A stretch of 30,011 nucleotides of DNA from Leptospira interrogans (GTDB taxonomy: Bacteria; Spirochaetota; Leptospiria; Leptospirales; Leptospiraceae): positions 1 through 30,011 of the forward strand of contig NZ_FTNA01000042.1 in the NCBI RefSeq assembly GCF_900156205.1, in the 5' to 3' direction. Below, one piece after another: positions 1 through 7,765 of this stretch. A program made the translations under genes and the position numbers. Each line of letters begins with the position of its first letter. The stretch's first letter is position 1. Below the pieces are notes generated by a model. It did not search any database and had not been told where the DNA came from. It worked only from the letters and a program-made list of their open reading frames with translations.

Positions 1-7
1 ACAGATC

Positions 8-889
8 TCATTCGTCATTAGACTTTGTGAGTCCTGTGCAATTTGAAGTAAATGCTGCGTAAAAATGTGTCCAATAATTCGTCACTAGGTTAGAAATTAA
101 AGTATCTGAGTACTTAGAGCCTTTATAAACTGAGCTTATCTCGATAACAAGAAATGATAAAACTTCATCGCTAAAATTACAAAATGATTCACCTTTTCCT
201 TTGGAAACTAGTTCATCTTTAGTATTATAGTATTTTTTTAATATAGAATCAGAAATTGTCAATGGTTGATAACTATTTTTATCACTCAATTCATATTCAT
301 AAGAATCCATATATCTAAAACAAGAATAGGAGGCAAAGCTCATTGCCGCTGGAGAGCAATCTAATGCTACGAACCCATAAATTTTAATTTTTTTAGGGCG
401 GTTATTCTCCTTGTATAGCTTTTCATTTCTTCCAAACCCGTTCCAAATTTTGATAGGCTTCGTTATATCAATTCGAACAATAACAACTTCTCCAATTCCA
501 TCACCAGGGGCTCCTTCTGACCAAGCTGTTCTAGGATCCTTATCTATTAGCGAAGACGGTGAATATTGACAGCTCCATTTTACATATTCCGGATTTAGCA
601 ATTTCGGATTACCTTCACCTTGACTGAAGCCTTTATATTTTTGCGGAGATTTAGTATCAGCTTTTAAAATTGAGGATGCCCAGCTGTTATAGTAATTTGG
701 ATAATCTTCAGAAACCGGTTCATACAATTCTAATTTCTCAGAATTTTTTATTAAAAACTCCGAATATACAGTTCCATATTTTGGCCTACCAATTAATGAT
801 AAGCCAGAATAACACCGACTCGCATCATATTCCTGGGACTCGATATTCATTACCATTAAGAGTAATATTAGCAATATAATTTTCTTCAA
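8..889 (-). CDS. Secreted protein with predicted NADase-type glycan-binding (discoidin-like) domain
   Basis: A protein of 293 residues. The start is TTG, chosen because a GAGG ribosome-binding motif lies about 7 nt upstream and the N-terminus (MKKIILLILLLMVMNIESQ) is a clear signal peptide. Residues of about 105-175 contain SSLIDKDPRTAWSEG, then GDGIGE, then a conserved NGFGRNEKLYKENNRPKKI stretch. This order (S-LIDGD-TAW-EG, GxGIGE, NGYxK---Y--N-R-K) is what I know from the NADase-type glycan-binding or discoidin-like domain common in Leptospira secreted proteins. The rest is unassigned, and several cysteines suggest disulfides. No enzymatic motif is visible. The gene lies about 50 nt downstream (minus strand) of the attC-like site at 938-994, the spacing expected of the next integron cassette. 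The export call is firm; the domain name is by recall. Confidence 0.8.
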   Translation of the reverse strand: MKKIILLILLLMVMNIESQEYDASRCYSGLSLIGRPKYGTVYSEFLIKNSEKLELYEPVSEDYPNYYNSWASSILKADTKSPQKYKGFSQGEGNPKLLNPEYVKWSCQYSPSSLIDKDPRTAWSEGAPGDGIGEVVIVRIDITKPIKIWNGFGRNEKLYKENNRPKKIKIYGFVALDCSPAAMSFASYSCFRYMDSYEYELSDKNSYQPLTISDSILKKYYNTKDELVSKGKGESFCNFSDEVLSFLVIEISSVYKGSKYSDTLISNLVTNYWTHFYAAFTSNCTGLTKSNDE

Positions 890-937
890 GGTTTGCCTCG
901 ATTATTTTTTTAATATCTGTAAATTGGTCACATTGTC

Positions 938-994
938 GCCTAACGAAAGAGTCTCTTCGACGTTGCGTCCGCGAACGAGGAAGCGAAGTTAGCC
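938..994 (-). other. attC-like recombination site (57 nt)
   Basis: Read on the minus strand, this is GGCTAAC, about 43 nt of imperfect palindrome, then GTTAGGC. The outer boxes fit the integron attC simple sites: R' GTTRRRY is met exactly, and R'' RYYYAAC has one mismatch. Inside, TCCTCG faces CGAAGA as paired L boxes with asymmetric spacers. It begins 24 nt after the stop of the 1019-1354 gene and is followed about 50 nt later by the start of the next gene, which is cassette geometry. The right half is nearly identical to that of the site ending at 26987 (27 of 29 bases). It could instead be a Leptospira dispersed palindromic repeat. Confidence 0.55.
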
Positions 995-1018
995 GCTGTA
1001 GCAAAATAAATTCGAACT

Positions 1019-1354
1019 CTATGCTGCATTTTTCTTACCAAAAAAATAACCAATCAAAGTTCCAAAAAGAATACCAATCGTGGGTGTGAATTTGTCATTT
1101 ATCGCTAAACAGATCGATGATACGACAATGGTAACGAATACAATTGTTTGCTGGATGATCAGATATGTTCTTTGCTTATGATGATTCCCTACATTAATCT
1201 TAGCCATTTCGACATTCTTATCTAAGGTTGATTTTTTAATTTCTTCAAATAAAGAAATAATTCTTGTCGCAACTTCGTGGCCTGGTTGAGAAGTCAGATA
1301 ATCTATTAATGAGTTATATTCGATTTCTTCGAGATTTTTACTTTCGTTTTCCAT
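1019..1354 (-). CDS. Small two-TM membrane protein, partner of the upstream nuclease-like gene
   Basis: A protein of 111 residues. The first 65 are charged and probably helical. Two hydrophobic segments follow: YLIIQQTIVFVTIVVSSICLA (split here as YLIIQQTIVFV and TIVVSSICLA), then PTIGILFGTLIGYFFG, with a short KKNAA tail. This soluble-helix plus C-terminal two-TM layout resembles DUF2335-like small membrane proteins, but I cannot assign a family. The ATG start overlaps the end of the 1338-1883 gene by 17 nt, so the two are co-transcribed and probably translationally coupled. A membrane protein paired with a nuclease-like protein is an arrangement seen in defence and toxin-antitoxin loci. That role is inference. 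Confidence 0.7.
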   Translation of the reverse strand: MENESKNLEEIEYNSLIDYLTSQPGHEVATRIISLFEEIKKSTLDKNVEMAKINVGNHHKQRTYLIIQQTIVFVTIVVSSICLAINDKFTPTIGILFGTLIGYFFGKKNAA

Positions 1355-1883
1355 TTAATAAATCCCTAAAATGTTCCTTAATTTTTGATTCGGCATCCTG
1401 ATCTCGATAATTTTCAAGCCATTCCCACCATTGAAACTGAGGAAATGATTTGCTATTGGTTAAGATTCTTCGTTCTTTATTCTCTTTAATTACTTTCTGT
1501 TCAGAAAATTCGAAGTAATCAATCTTAGCCACTTTGTCCGGGATCAAATCCTTACCTAAATATAGACAGTATAACAGATTCCAATCGGGAGAATCTGTAT
1601 TTATCTGAGCCCCTTTTCCATTCTTTGACCAAGTAGTTATCGTTTTAACTGATATTTTCTCCTTAGTCGAATTATTTTCTAAATCATATAATGAATTTCT
1701 TTTCCCCGAAATAATAACATCTTCACCGACACTTTTCAAATACCAAAGAATATAGTATTCTCCTACATCGCCAATGTGATTGTCATTACCGCTTATTATT
1801 TTCAGGTTAGCCAATTCGGCAAAACCAGCTCGTGCTTTGTAAAGATTGCGAACTGCAGAAATAAATATTATATCTTCTTTCAA
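1338..1883 (-). CDS. Predicted PD-(D/E)XK-fold protein, possible nuclease
   Basis: A protein of 181 residues. The TTG start is supported by AAGGA 9 nt upstream (minus strand), with no better start nearby. Residues 37-50 (HIGDVGEYYILWYL) form the helix carrying E42. D67 follows in SLYDLEN, and then a strand ISVKT with K80. This helix-E, D, x-x-K order matches PD-(D/E)XK restriction-endonuclease-like small proteins, although S78-V-K80 replaces the usual E/Q-x-K. A hydrophobic strand DWNLLYCLYLG (100-110) follows as in the fold. The C-terminus is charged. It overlaps the downstream two-TM gene and lies in a cassette-like unit ending at the attC-like site. Specificity is unknown. Alternatively it is a catalytically inactive DNA-binding relative. 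Confidence 0.6.
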   Translation of the reverse strand: MKEDIIFISAVRNLYKARAGFAELANLKIISGNDNHIGDVGEYYILWYLKSVGEDVIISGKRNSLYDLENNSTKEKISVKTITTWSKNGKGAQINTDSPDWNLLYCLYLGKDLIPDKVAKIDYFEFSEQKVIKENKERRILTNSKSFPQFQWWEWLENYRDQDAESKIKEHFRDLLNGKRK

Positions 1884-1950
1884 ATTGTTATTCCTTGGCG
1901 ATGGCGTCTACTAAAATCATCGAACGTCATATAAAATACATTAAAATAAC

Positions 1951-1974
1951 CGAATATACGAATATACGAATATC
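1951..1974. repeat. Tandem repeat, 3 x 8 nt CGAATATA
   Basis: Three consecutive 8-nt units, CGAATATA twice and then CGAATATC. Such short arrays can vary in copy number between strains. It lies about 70 nt upstream (minus strand) of the start at 1883, so it is also near that gene's promoter region. Confidence 0.8.
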
Positions 1975-2165
1975 ATAAAGACGCGTTATTCCATCAATCC
2001 AAATAAGCGTAAAAAACAGAATATAACGTATTAGTTTTATTTCCATATTATAATCTCTTAAAAATCAAGATTTCAGAAGTTTGAAGTATGTTGACTTTAT
2101 AAATAGATGAATGTCTTTGAAAACTTGAAGTTCATATTATAAGAAACGTGTCTCAAAATTCAAAA

Positions 2166-2177
2166 TGTAGGAACTAC
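2166..2177. repeat. Dispersed TGTAGGAACTAC-type repeat (five local members)
   Basis: This copy reads TGTAGGAACTAC. Related copies are at 2231 (TGTAGGAACT), 2274 (TGTAGGAGCCTACTAC), 3356 (TGTGGGAACTAC) and 3401 (TGTAAGAACTAC). They lie in non-coding DNA on both sides of the small lipoprotein gene. By recall, this motif is frequent in intergenic DNA of pathogenic Leptospira and produces spurious ORFs containing VVPTF. Confidence 0.65.
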
Positions 2178-2603
2178 TGCGAAAATTGAACGAGATTCAA
2201 ACCGATTGAAAATGTCGGATGTGACGGTTTTGTAGGAACTCTTACATGGATAAAATTGCTAAGAGATAAAATCTGTAGGAGCCTACTACAATTTTTTTTA
2301 GGTTTTGGACACATTCTAAATATTTTAGGATCATTAAATGGGTAGGTTATAACATAATGGCTTTATAATTCCTAGAAAAATGAAAAAAGTCGCCTTCCTA
2401 GAAAATCGTTAGTTAATATAGTTATGGCAAAAATATTACAAATCAAAAGAAATTGTTAGGTGAAATATAGCTAACAAAGGATTACGATTTGCGAATAAAA
2501 GAACCGGGGAATATTAAATGAAATGTTATGTGTGGTTTATTTCTTTATTAAAAGTTAGGCGTTATCAATACAAAGCGATTGAGTCTATGACACTCAGAGT
2601 CCC

Positions 2604-2638
2604 ACTCCCTGAATGCCTCTGTCGGCATTGGGAGTTTT
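2604..2638. terminator. Strong hairpin, possible terminator
   Basis: ACTCCC-tg-AATGCC, a 6-nt loop TCTGTC, then GGCATT-GGGAGT: 12 paired bases with a 2-nt bulge. On the plus strand a TTTT run (2635-2638) follows. It lies about 50 nt beyond the stop of the minus-strand lipoprotein gene, but on that strand there is no U run. It may therefore be a bidirectional or plus-strand terminator, or a structured repeat. Confidence 0.45.
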
Positions 2639-2689
2639 ACGGGTTATTTGACTATTACATTCTGTAAGTTTTCAAATTTAACTTAGGAT

Positions 2690-3154
2690 TCAAATTTCCT
2701 CGGAAACGTTTTTCTTCTTTTTATTTCCTTTAGTTTCATTGTGAGGGATCAGAATTTTTCTAGCAATTTCCCAGGTTTGAATTTGACCGCTGCTACTTGA
2801 GATTTGGCCGGGAGTGGAAGTATTTCCCGCTCTGGTTCCAGGCATATACTGTATGGAAGTTACAATACCAGAATCAGCTAGTATGATTACATCGGCTCCT
2901 TGTTCTCTTGCTTTTTCTTTAACATATTCGATACAATGATTTAGTTGTCCACAACGAACTTCTACGATTCCAATTTGTTCTACTTGATAATCCGGGACCG
3001 CTCTCATAATCACATCAATAGGTTCTGTTTCGGCAAGAGGCGGATAACTTCTTCCGGTAATCGTAAGACTTCCCATTGCACAATCTGTTAAACCAAATAC
3101 GGTTAAACAATTTATAACAAATATTTTTCCAAAGTTAAGACGGTAAGTTATCAT
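2690..3154 (-). CDS. Small putative lipoprotein
   Basis: A protein of 154 residues. An N-terminal hydrophobic segment ends at a lipobox-like LTDC-A (Cys at about residue 25), so it is probably a lipoprotein. The body has a GRSYPPLAETEPIDV stretch, then an alpha/beta pattern IGIVEVRC, HCIEYVKEKAREQGADVIILADSGIV. This K--A---GADVI motif is shared by several small bacterial envelope lipoproteins. A serine/glycine-rich stretch and a lysine-rich tail (KGNKKKKN) follow. The ATG is chosen because a stop lies immediately upstream in frame. The only Shine-Dalgarno (AAGGAG) is about 16 nt away, unusually far. Function unknown. Confidence 0.7.
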   Translation of the reverse strand: MITYRLNFGKIFVINCLTVFGLTDCAMGSLTITGRSYPPLAETEPIDVIMRAVPDYQVEQIGIVEVRCGQLNHCIEYVKEKAREQGADVIILADSGIVTSIQYMPGTRAGNTSTPGQISSSSGQIQTWEIARKILIPHNETKGNKKKKNVSEEI

Positions 3155-3731
3155 TTAAAAAGTGGGTTCTCCTTTATGAATTTGGATCGTTTTTTAAAAA
3201 GCTGTTATAGGTCAAATCAATTTTATAATTTAATTGCAAAATTAGGAATATAGATTTTTTGTTTTTTAAAAATTTTAACTGAACATGCATTTGGTTTAAA
3301 GGACCTATGATTCTAAAAAAAATCGAAATCTGAAAATATAGATCGATTTCTCAAATGTGGGAACTACAACAAACCACGATTTACGAACAAATTCTAAAAT
3401 TGTAAGAACTACTACTTTTAGAAAAGCCTTTCTCATTTTCTTACGCAGAGAATTTACGTTACTGCAAAACCAAAAGGGTAGGGAGTTGGAATAATCAGTA
3501 AAATGGTATTTACATTGATGCTTTAAAAATGTATTAGTGGGCTTATGGTATTTTGGGCAAATCGCCAACAGAAATTCATTATTTCTTAAAATGTGAAAAT
3601 TTAATATTCATATTCGAAAATTATTAAAAACTTAAAGAGTAAAAAAGAAGTTGTATTTGAAATTAAATAATTGATCATTAAATTATTCTAAAGCACGATG
3701 ATAGTAAAATTACATAATAAGTTAATAAATT
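3155..3731. other. Divergent intergenic region
   Basis: AT-rich DNA between the minus-strand lipoprotein gene and the plus-strand STAND gene. It contains two GTAGGAACTAC-family repeats (3356, 3401). An 87-codon minus-strand frame (3305-3568) crosses both repeats and is judged spurious. The promoter of the 3732 gene must lie here, but I see no convincing box pair. Confidence 0.6.
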
Positions 3732-6700
3732 ATGAGTAGAATCCAGAATATTGAGACTAATTTAACTTCTATAAATGATGCCGCATTTCAGGAGCTTTGT
3801 GACAGGTTAATCTACTTTAAATACAAGAATCCATCAGCATTTGCAAGAATAGGAAGTGTTACCGGGAAACAAAAAACTAAAAAGGGAACTCCAGATTCTT
3901 TTCTTTTAATGTCAGATGGAGAGTATATTTTCACAGAAATCACTACAAATATTTCTGATAAAGATAAACTGTTAAAAGATATCATTGCGTGTTTTGACTA
4001 TAAGAAAACCAATATAAGTTCAGATAAAGTTAAAGAAATTAATTTATTTTTTAATTTCAACATAGATAACGCCTATATAGAAAAATTGAAGAGTGTTGCT
4101 ACATCTTTTAATCCAAAAACTGAAATAATATTTTGGTCTCTTAATTTATTGACCTCCGTATTATCGACAAATCATCATGATCTTGTTTCGGATTATTTAG
4201 GACTTTCATATGACACAGGACAAATTGTTTCGATCGAAAAATTTATTTCAGAATATAATCGATCATCTCACGGTATCGCAACTCCTTTAGATAATGAATT
4301 TGTTCAACGAAGACAAGAAATGGATGAGTTGAAAAGAAAAATAGCAGAAAAAGATTTCATTATAGTAACGGGGGCTGCCGGAGTTGGAAAAACAAAATTA
4401 GTATTGGAATCTATCCGCGAATTTATACAAGAAAACAAAACATACAAATCATACTGCATATCATATAAATATGATTCAATTTTAAACGATATTTATCAGT
4501 ATGTAAGCGACGGAGATGATTATATCTTGTTTGCAGATGATGCCAATAGAATAGATCATTTCAATCAGCTCATCGCATATTACCAATCCAAACAATTTGG
4601 TAAGCTCAAAATTCTTATAACAGCGCGTGATTATGCATATTCAGATTTATATTTAAACTGTCCTGCAGAATTAACGGAAGTCATAAAATTGAAAAAGTTA
4701 TCAGATAATCAATTAATTGATATTGTGAAGGGGGAGCCATTCGGAATAACAAATCCAAATTATCAAGATGTTATAACTAGGATCTCGGATGGAAACCCAA
4801 GGTTGGCGGTCATGCTTTCTCGTTTAGCAGTTGAAAAGCAAGACATAGCTGTTTTGTCTGATGTTTCAAATTTGTTTGAAACATATTTTAATACATTTAT
4901 TAAGGATCAGAAAGAGTTAGCAAACCCGATTAATATAAAATCACTTGGGGTGATATCTTTCTTTAACGCTATTAACATTAGAAATAAGGAAAGGCTTCTT
5001 GAAATTCTTAAAAATTTTGATATTCCCTACGAAGATTTTTTGGAAGCAGTCCAAAAATTAAATAGTTTCGAGGTAGTTGGGATAAACTACGACTATGTAA
5101 AGATTTCTGAACAAAATTTATCTACATTCTTTTTCTATTTAGCATTTATCAAAAATAAACAGCTCTCTTTCGGTACTCTTTTGACTCATTATTATGCTGA
5201 CTATATGAGTAGGTTTTCTGATTGTATTATCCCGGCAAATAATACTTTCGGATCGGAGAAAGTAATGGATGTCGTCCTACCCGATTTGAAAAAGCATTTT
5301 GATACAATCTATGATGATAGCGAAAGGTCCTATAAATTTTTATCAATATTTTGGTTCTATTTACGAAGTGAAACTTTGGAATATTTATATAATGAAATTA
5401 ATACATATTCTGAACATGAAAGTATTAACACGAAAAGAATGATATTAGAAAAAAAATCAACACTATCTGGCAAGGACCAGACATTGGAATTGCTTGGAAA
5501 GTTTTATGTTGGATGCCCTGAATTGAAAGATGCGATCGAATTATCATTCGAATATATAGAAAAATGTCCTTTTCTCACGCATAAGCTTATCTCTCAATTC
5601 AAAGAATTAATTAATTTTGAAGCAAAAGATCAACACAATAACTTTCGAAGGCAGACGATACTGTTAAAAACTTTAATTGATAAAATAGAAAAAGGCAGTT
5701 GTTCGTGTTTACAGGTATTCCATGGAATTGCTAAATTATTTCTAAAATTTAAATTTCAATATGTAAATGGTTATAAGGATCGAACTATTCATTTTCATAC
5801 TTATACAATTCCTTTGTCGAAAAAAATTAAAGATATTCGAAAAATGATATGGGATACGTTGGATCTTTATTTTTTAGAAAATCAAGATGAATGTTTTCAA
5901 GTATTAAAAGATTATTCGGCGGTTGGGGGAGAAATATCAAAGGAAATTTTAGAATACGATTTATTATTTATTTTTAACATAATAGATAATCATTTAAAGA
6001 ATGAGTTCTTTGAACATTGTCTTTATGTTCAGAAACTAATTAGATGGTTGCAAAGACATAATATTCAGTCTTCAAAATTTGAACGTTATCGGAACGATTT
6101 TATAAATCCAATGTATGACTTGTTCACTAAGGTTAATATGTATGGCTATGGGCATAAGGAAGATTATGAATTTGATGATTATGGCGAATTTTTAAGACTC
6201 AAAGAATTAGAAATTAGATCTGCGTATATTTTTAAAGATCAAGCGGATATGGATAGTTTTCATTCAATGTTTACAGATATAGTAAATGTTCATAAGCCAG
6301 AAACAATTCATTTGGAATCTTTAGATTTCATACTTGAAGAAAACTTCAAAAGGGATTATAACATCGGATTTAAGTTTTTAGAACTTTTAGCGAAAAGAAA
6401 TGATAAGCTATTGTTTATTCCAACTAGGTCTTTAAAACAAATTTTAGTCATTGAAGAGAATGTTTGTTTAGTATGGGAACTGATTGAAAAGATTTCATTT
6501 AGAAGTAAACCCTTGTGGAAGATATCTTTCTTTACGGAAATAGATAGCGCTTTAATTAAAAATGAACATATCGATATGATTCTCGAAATTTTCAGAGAAA
6601 TTGAAAATTTAAAGTTCATGTCTTTGGATTGGGCTGAGAGATATCTTAACTTCGATTATGAGCTTTATGATAAAATACTTACAATAGTAACGGAGAGGAA

Positions 6701-7460
6701 CCGAGAGCCGAATGTTAAAATCGGTTTACAGATTCATTATTTTGAGAAAACTTTCAAGATGCTAAGTAAGAACATGCCATTAATTCAAGAAGCGTATTTG
6801 CAGCAGGTTAAGATTGATAGTCATTTCGACTATAACAAGAACGGATTATTCCGAATTATAGAAATGAATCCAGGTTTTTTAAAAGATTATTTCGATTACT
6901 TTTATTTTTCAGATGATATTGAATTTACTGAAAGAAAGGCCGACTGGGGTTTTATTTGGGAGATTGAGGGAATGGGACCAGTGTTTTCAGAGATTTTCAA
7001 GCGTATTACTGAGAAAAATGTATTCTCAGGTTTTTCTAGTCATTTTCTGAATAATTTTTTTAGTAATTTAAAAGAAGATAAAAAAGCTAAAGCAAATGAA
7101 TTTCTTTTTGAGTTATTGAAAGCAAATTATAAGGATATTAGGATTGTTAATCTTATTGTCAACATTGCAAGGTATGCTAGAAAAGAAATTTATGAAAATA
7201 TTCTATTATTGTATATTTCTTTAAATCAAGCCCCCGATGTTTTTGGTAAAATATGGTGGAGAGGAAACGGAGGAGAGTATAACGGTGGCGACATTTCAGG
7301 CGAAATTGAAGCAAATGATTGGAAGAAAATATTATCAATCATTGAAAGATCAGAACATGGTACAAATCTAATTCCAATAAAAAAAGTTATTAAAGACAGA
7401 ATATATTCATGTTTAAGGTTTGCTGAAAGTGAAAAGACTAATTTATTTTTAGATAGATGA
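3732..7460 (+). CDS. STAND NTPase with N-terminal restriction-endonuclease-like domain, candidate anti-phage protein
   Basis: A protein of 1242 residues. Residues 1-165 look like a PD-(D/E)XK-type domain: GTPDSFLL (P54, D55) in one strand, then GEYIFTEITT (E69, T71) in the next, i.e. PD...ExT, with Thr in place of the usual Lys. Walker A is GAAGVGKT (214-221), and Walker B is YILFADDANR (264-273, D269-D270). LKILITARDY (about 292-301) fits the sensor-1 strand of STAND ATPases. From about residue 310 to the end the protein is alpha-helical and aromatic-rich, as expected of a ligand-sensing repeat domain, without a recognised family. Nuclease + STAND NTPase + long C-terminal sensor is the Avs (antiviral STAND) layout, where phage proteins trigger oligomerisation and DNA cleavage. 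It is monocistronic, with a weak Shine-Dalgarno and a terminator 147 nt downstream. The defence role is inference. Confidence 0.75.
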   Translation: MSRIQNIETNLTSINDAAFQELCDRLIYFKYKNPSAFARIGSVTGKQKTKKGTPDSFLLMSDGEYIFTEITTNISDKDKLLKDIIACFDYKKTNISSDKVKEINLFFNFNIDNAYIEKLKSVATSFNPKTEIIFWSLNLLTSVLSTNHHDLVSDYLGLSYDTGQIVSIEKFISEYNRSSHGIATPLDNEFVQRRQEMDELKRKIAEKDFIIVTGAAGVGKTKLVLESIREFIQENKTYKSYCISYKYDSILNDIYQYVSDGDDYILFADDANRIDHFNQLIAYYQSKQFGKLKILITARDYAYSDLYLNCPAELTEVIKLKKLSDNQLIDIVKGEPFGITNPNYQDVITRISDGNPRLAVMLSRLAVEKQDIAVLSDVSNLFETYFNTFIKDQKELANPINIKSLGVISFFNAINIRNKERLLEILKNFDIPYEDFLEAVQKLNSFEVVGINYDYVKISEQNLSTFFFYLAFIKNKQLSFGTLLTHYYADYMSRFSDCIIPANNTFGSEKVMDVVLPDLKKHFDTIYDDSERSYKFLSIFWFYLRSETLEYLYNEINTYSEHESINTKRMILEKKSTLSGKDQTLELLGKFYVGCPELKDAIELSFEYIEKCPFLTHKLISQFKELINFEAKDQHNNFRRQTILLKTLIDKIEKGSCSCLQVFHGIAKLFLKFKFQYVNGYKDRTIHFHTYTIPLSKKIKDIRKMIWDTLDLYFLENQDECFQVLKDYSAVGGEISKEILEYDLLFIFNIIDNHLKNEFFEHCLYVQKLIRWLQRHNIQSSKFERYRNDFINPMYDLFTKVNMYGYGHKEDYEFDDYGEFLRLKELEIRSAYIFKDQADMDSFHSMFTDIVNVHKPETIHLESLDFILEENFKRDYNIGFKFLELLAKRNDKLLFIPTRSLKQILVIEENVCLVWELIEKISFRSKPLWKISFFTEIDSALIKNEHIDMILEIFREIENLKFMSLDWAERYLNFDYELYDKILTIVTERNREPNVKIGLQIHYFEKTFKMLSKNMPLIQEAYLQQVKIDSHFDYNKNGLFRIIEMNPGFLKDYFDYFYFSDDIEFTERKADWGFIWEIEGMGPVFSEIFKRITEKNVFSGFSSHFLNNFFSNLKEDKKAKANEFLFELLKANYKDIRIVNLIVNIARYARKEIYENILLLYISLNQAPDVFGKIWWRGNGGEYNGGDISGEIEANDWKKILSIIERSEHGTNLIPIKKVIKDRIYSCLRFAESEKTNLFLDR

Positions 7461-7515
7461 CAGATTAAAATTTATCAAAAAATAAGTATTTATTTAAAGT
7501 TTTATATTAATGAAT

Positions 7516-7542
7516 TGTAATAGTTAGAACTTGATTTTACAC
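7516..7542 (+). repeat. Solo IS481-type terminal sequence (27 nt)
   Basis: Starts TGTAATAGTTAGAAC and ends GATTTTACAC. It matches two other 27-nt copies at 24232-24258 and 28899-28925. The last lies next to an IS481-type transposase remnant, so this is probably a leftover insertion-sequence end. The TGTAA...TTACA palindromy would also fit a protein-binding site. Confidence 0.5.
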
Positions 7543-7606
7543 TCCTAAGAAAGGATAATTAAAAACAAGGTTAGACTTTTGAAGTAGGTGTTTTATATTG
7601 AATGCC

Positions 7607-7633
7607 AAAGCTATGTTCCCTATGGCTTTTTTT
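7607..7633 (+). terminator. Rho-independent terminator of the STAND gene
   Basis: AAAGCTATG, a short loop, CTATGGCTTT, then a run of T. The stem has about eight pairs with wobbles. It sits 147 nt after the 7460 stop in a region of converging transcription. Confidence 0.65.
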
Positions 7634-7765
7634 AACTTAAAATGCTCTTAATTTTTATGACTGTTAGAAGATAATGAATAGCTTTCAGCACTAGTAGAAA
7701 AACTTGAATATTCCGTCTTCTGAGTTTTTGAAACTGTCTTGTACTTGCCCAGCTATGACATTTTC

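Larger units (their letters stand above)
1884..2689. other. Gene-poor interval with repeats
   Basis: About 800 nt without a credible gene. It holds a 3 x 8 nt tandem repeat (1951-1974), three members of a GTAGGAACTAC-type dispersed repeat (2166, 2231, 2274), two GTTRRRY boxes on the plus strand (GTTAGGT near 2454 and GTTAGGC at 2554-2560) and a strong hairpin at 2604-2635. An AGCTAAC at 2470-2476 could be the left partner of the 2554 box, but the intervening sequence does not fold well, so no attC site is called. Confidence 0.6.

Noticed and set aside
2454..2560. Possible third attC site using AGCTAAC (2470) and GTTAGGC (2554)
   Set aside because: The arms next to the boxes are not complementary and no cassette gene precedes it on that strand.
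3305..3568. 87-codon minus-strand frame
   Set aside because: It is made largely of two dispersed repeats (giving VVPTF and VVVLT), has no ribosome-binding site and no domain.
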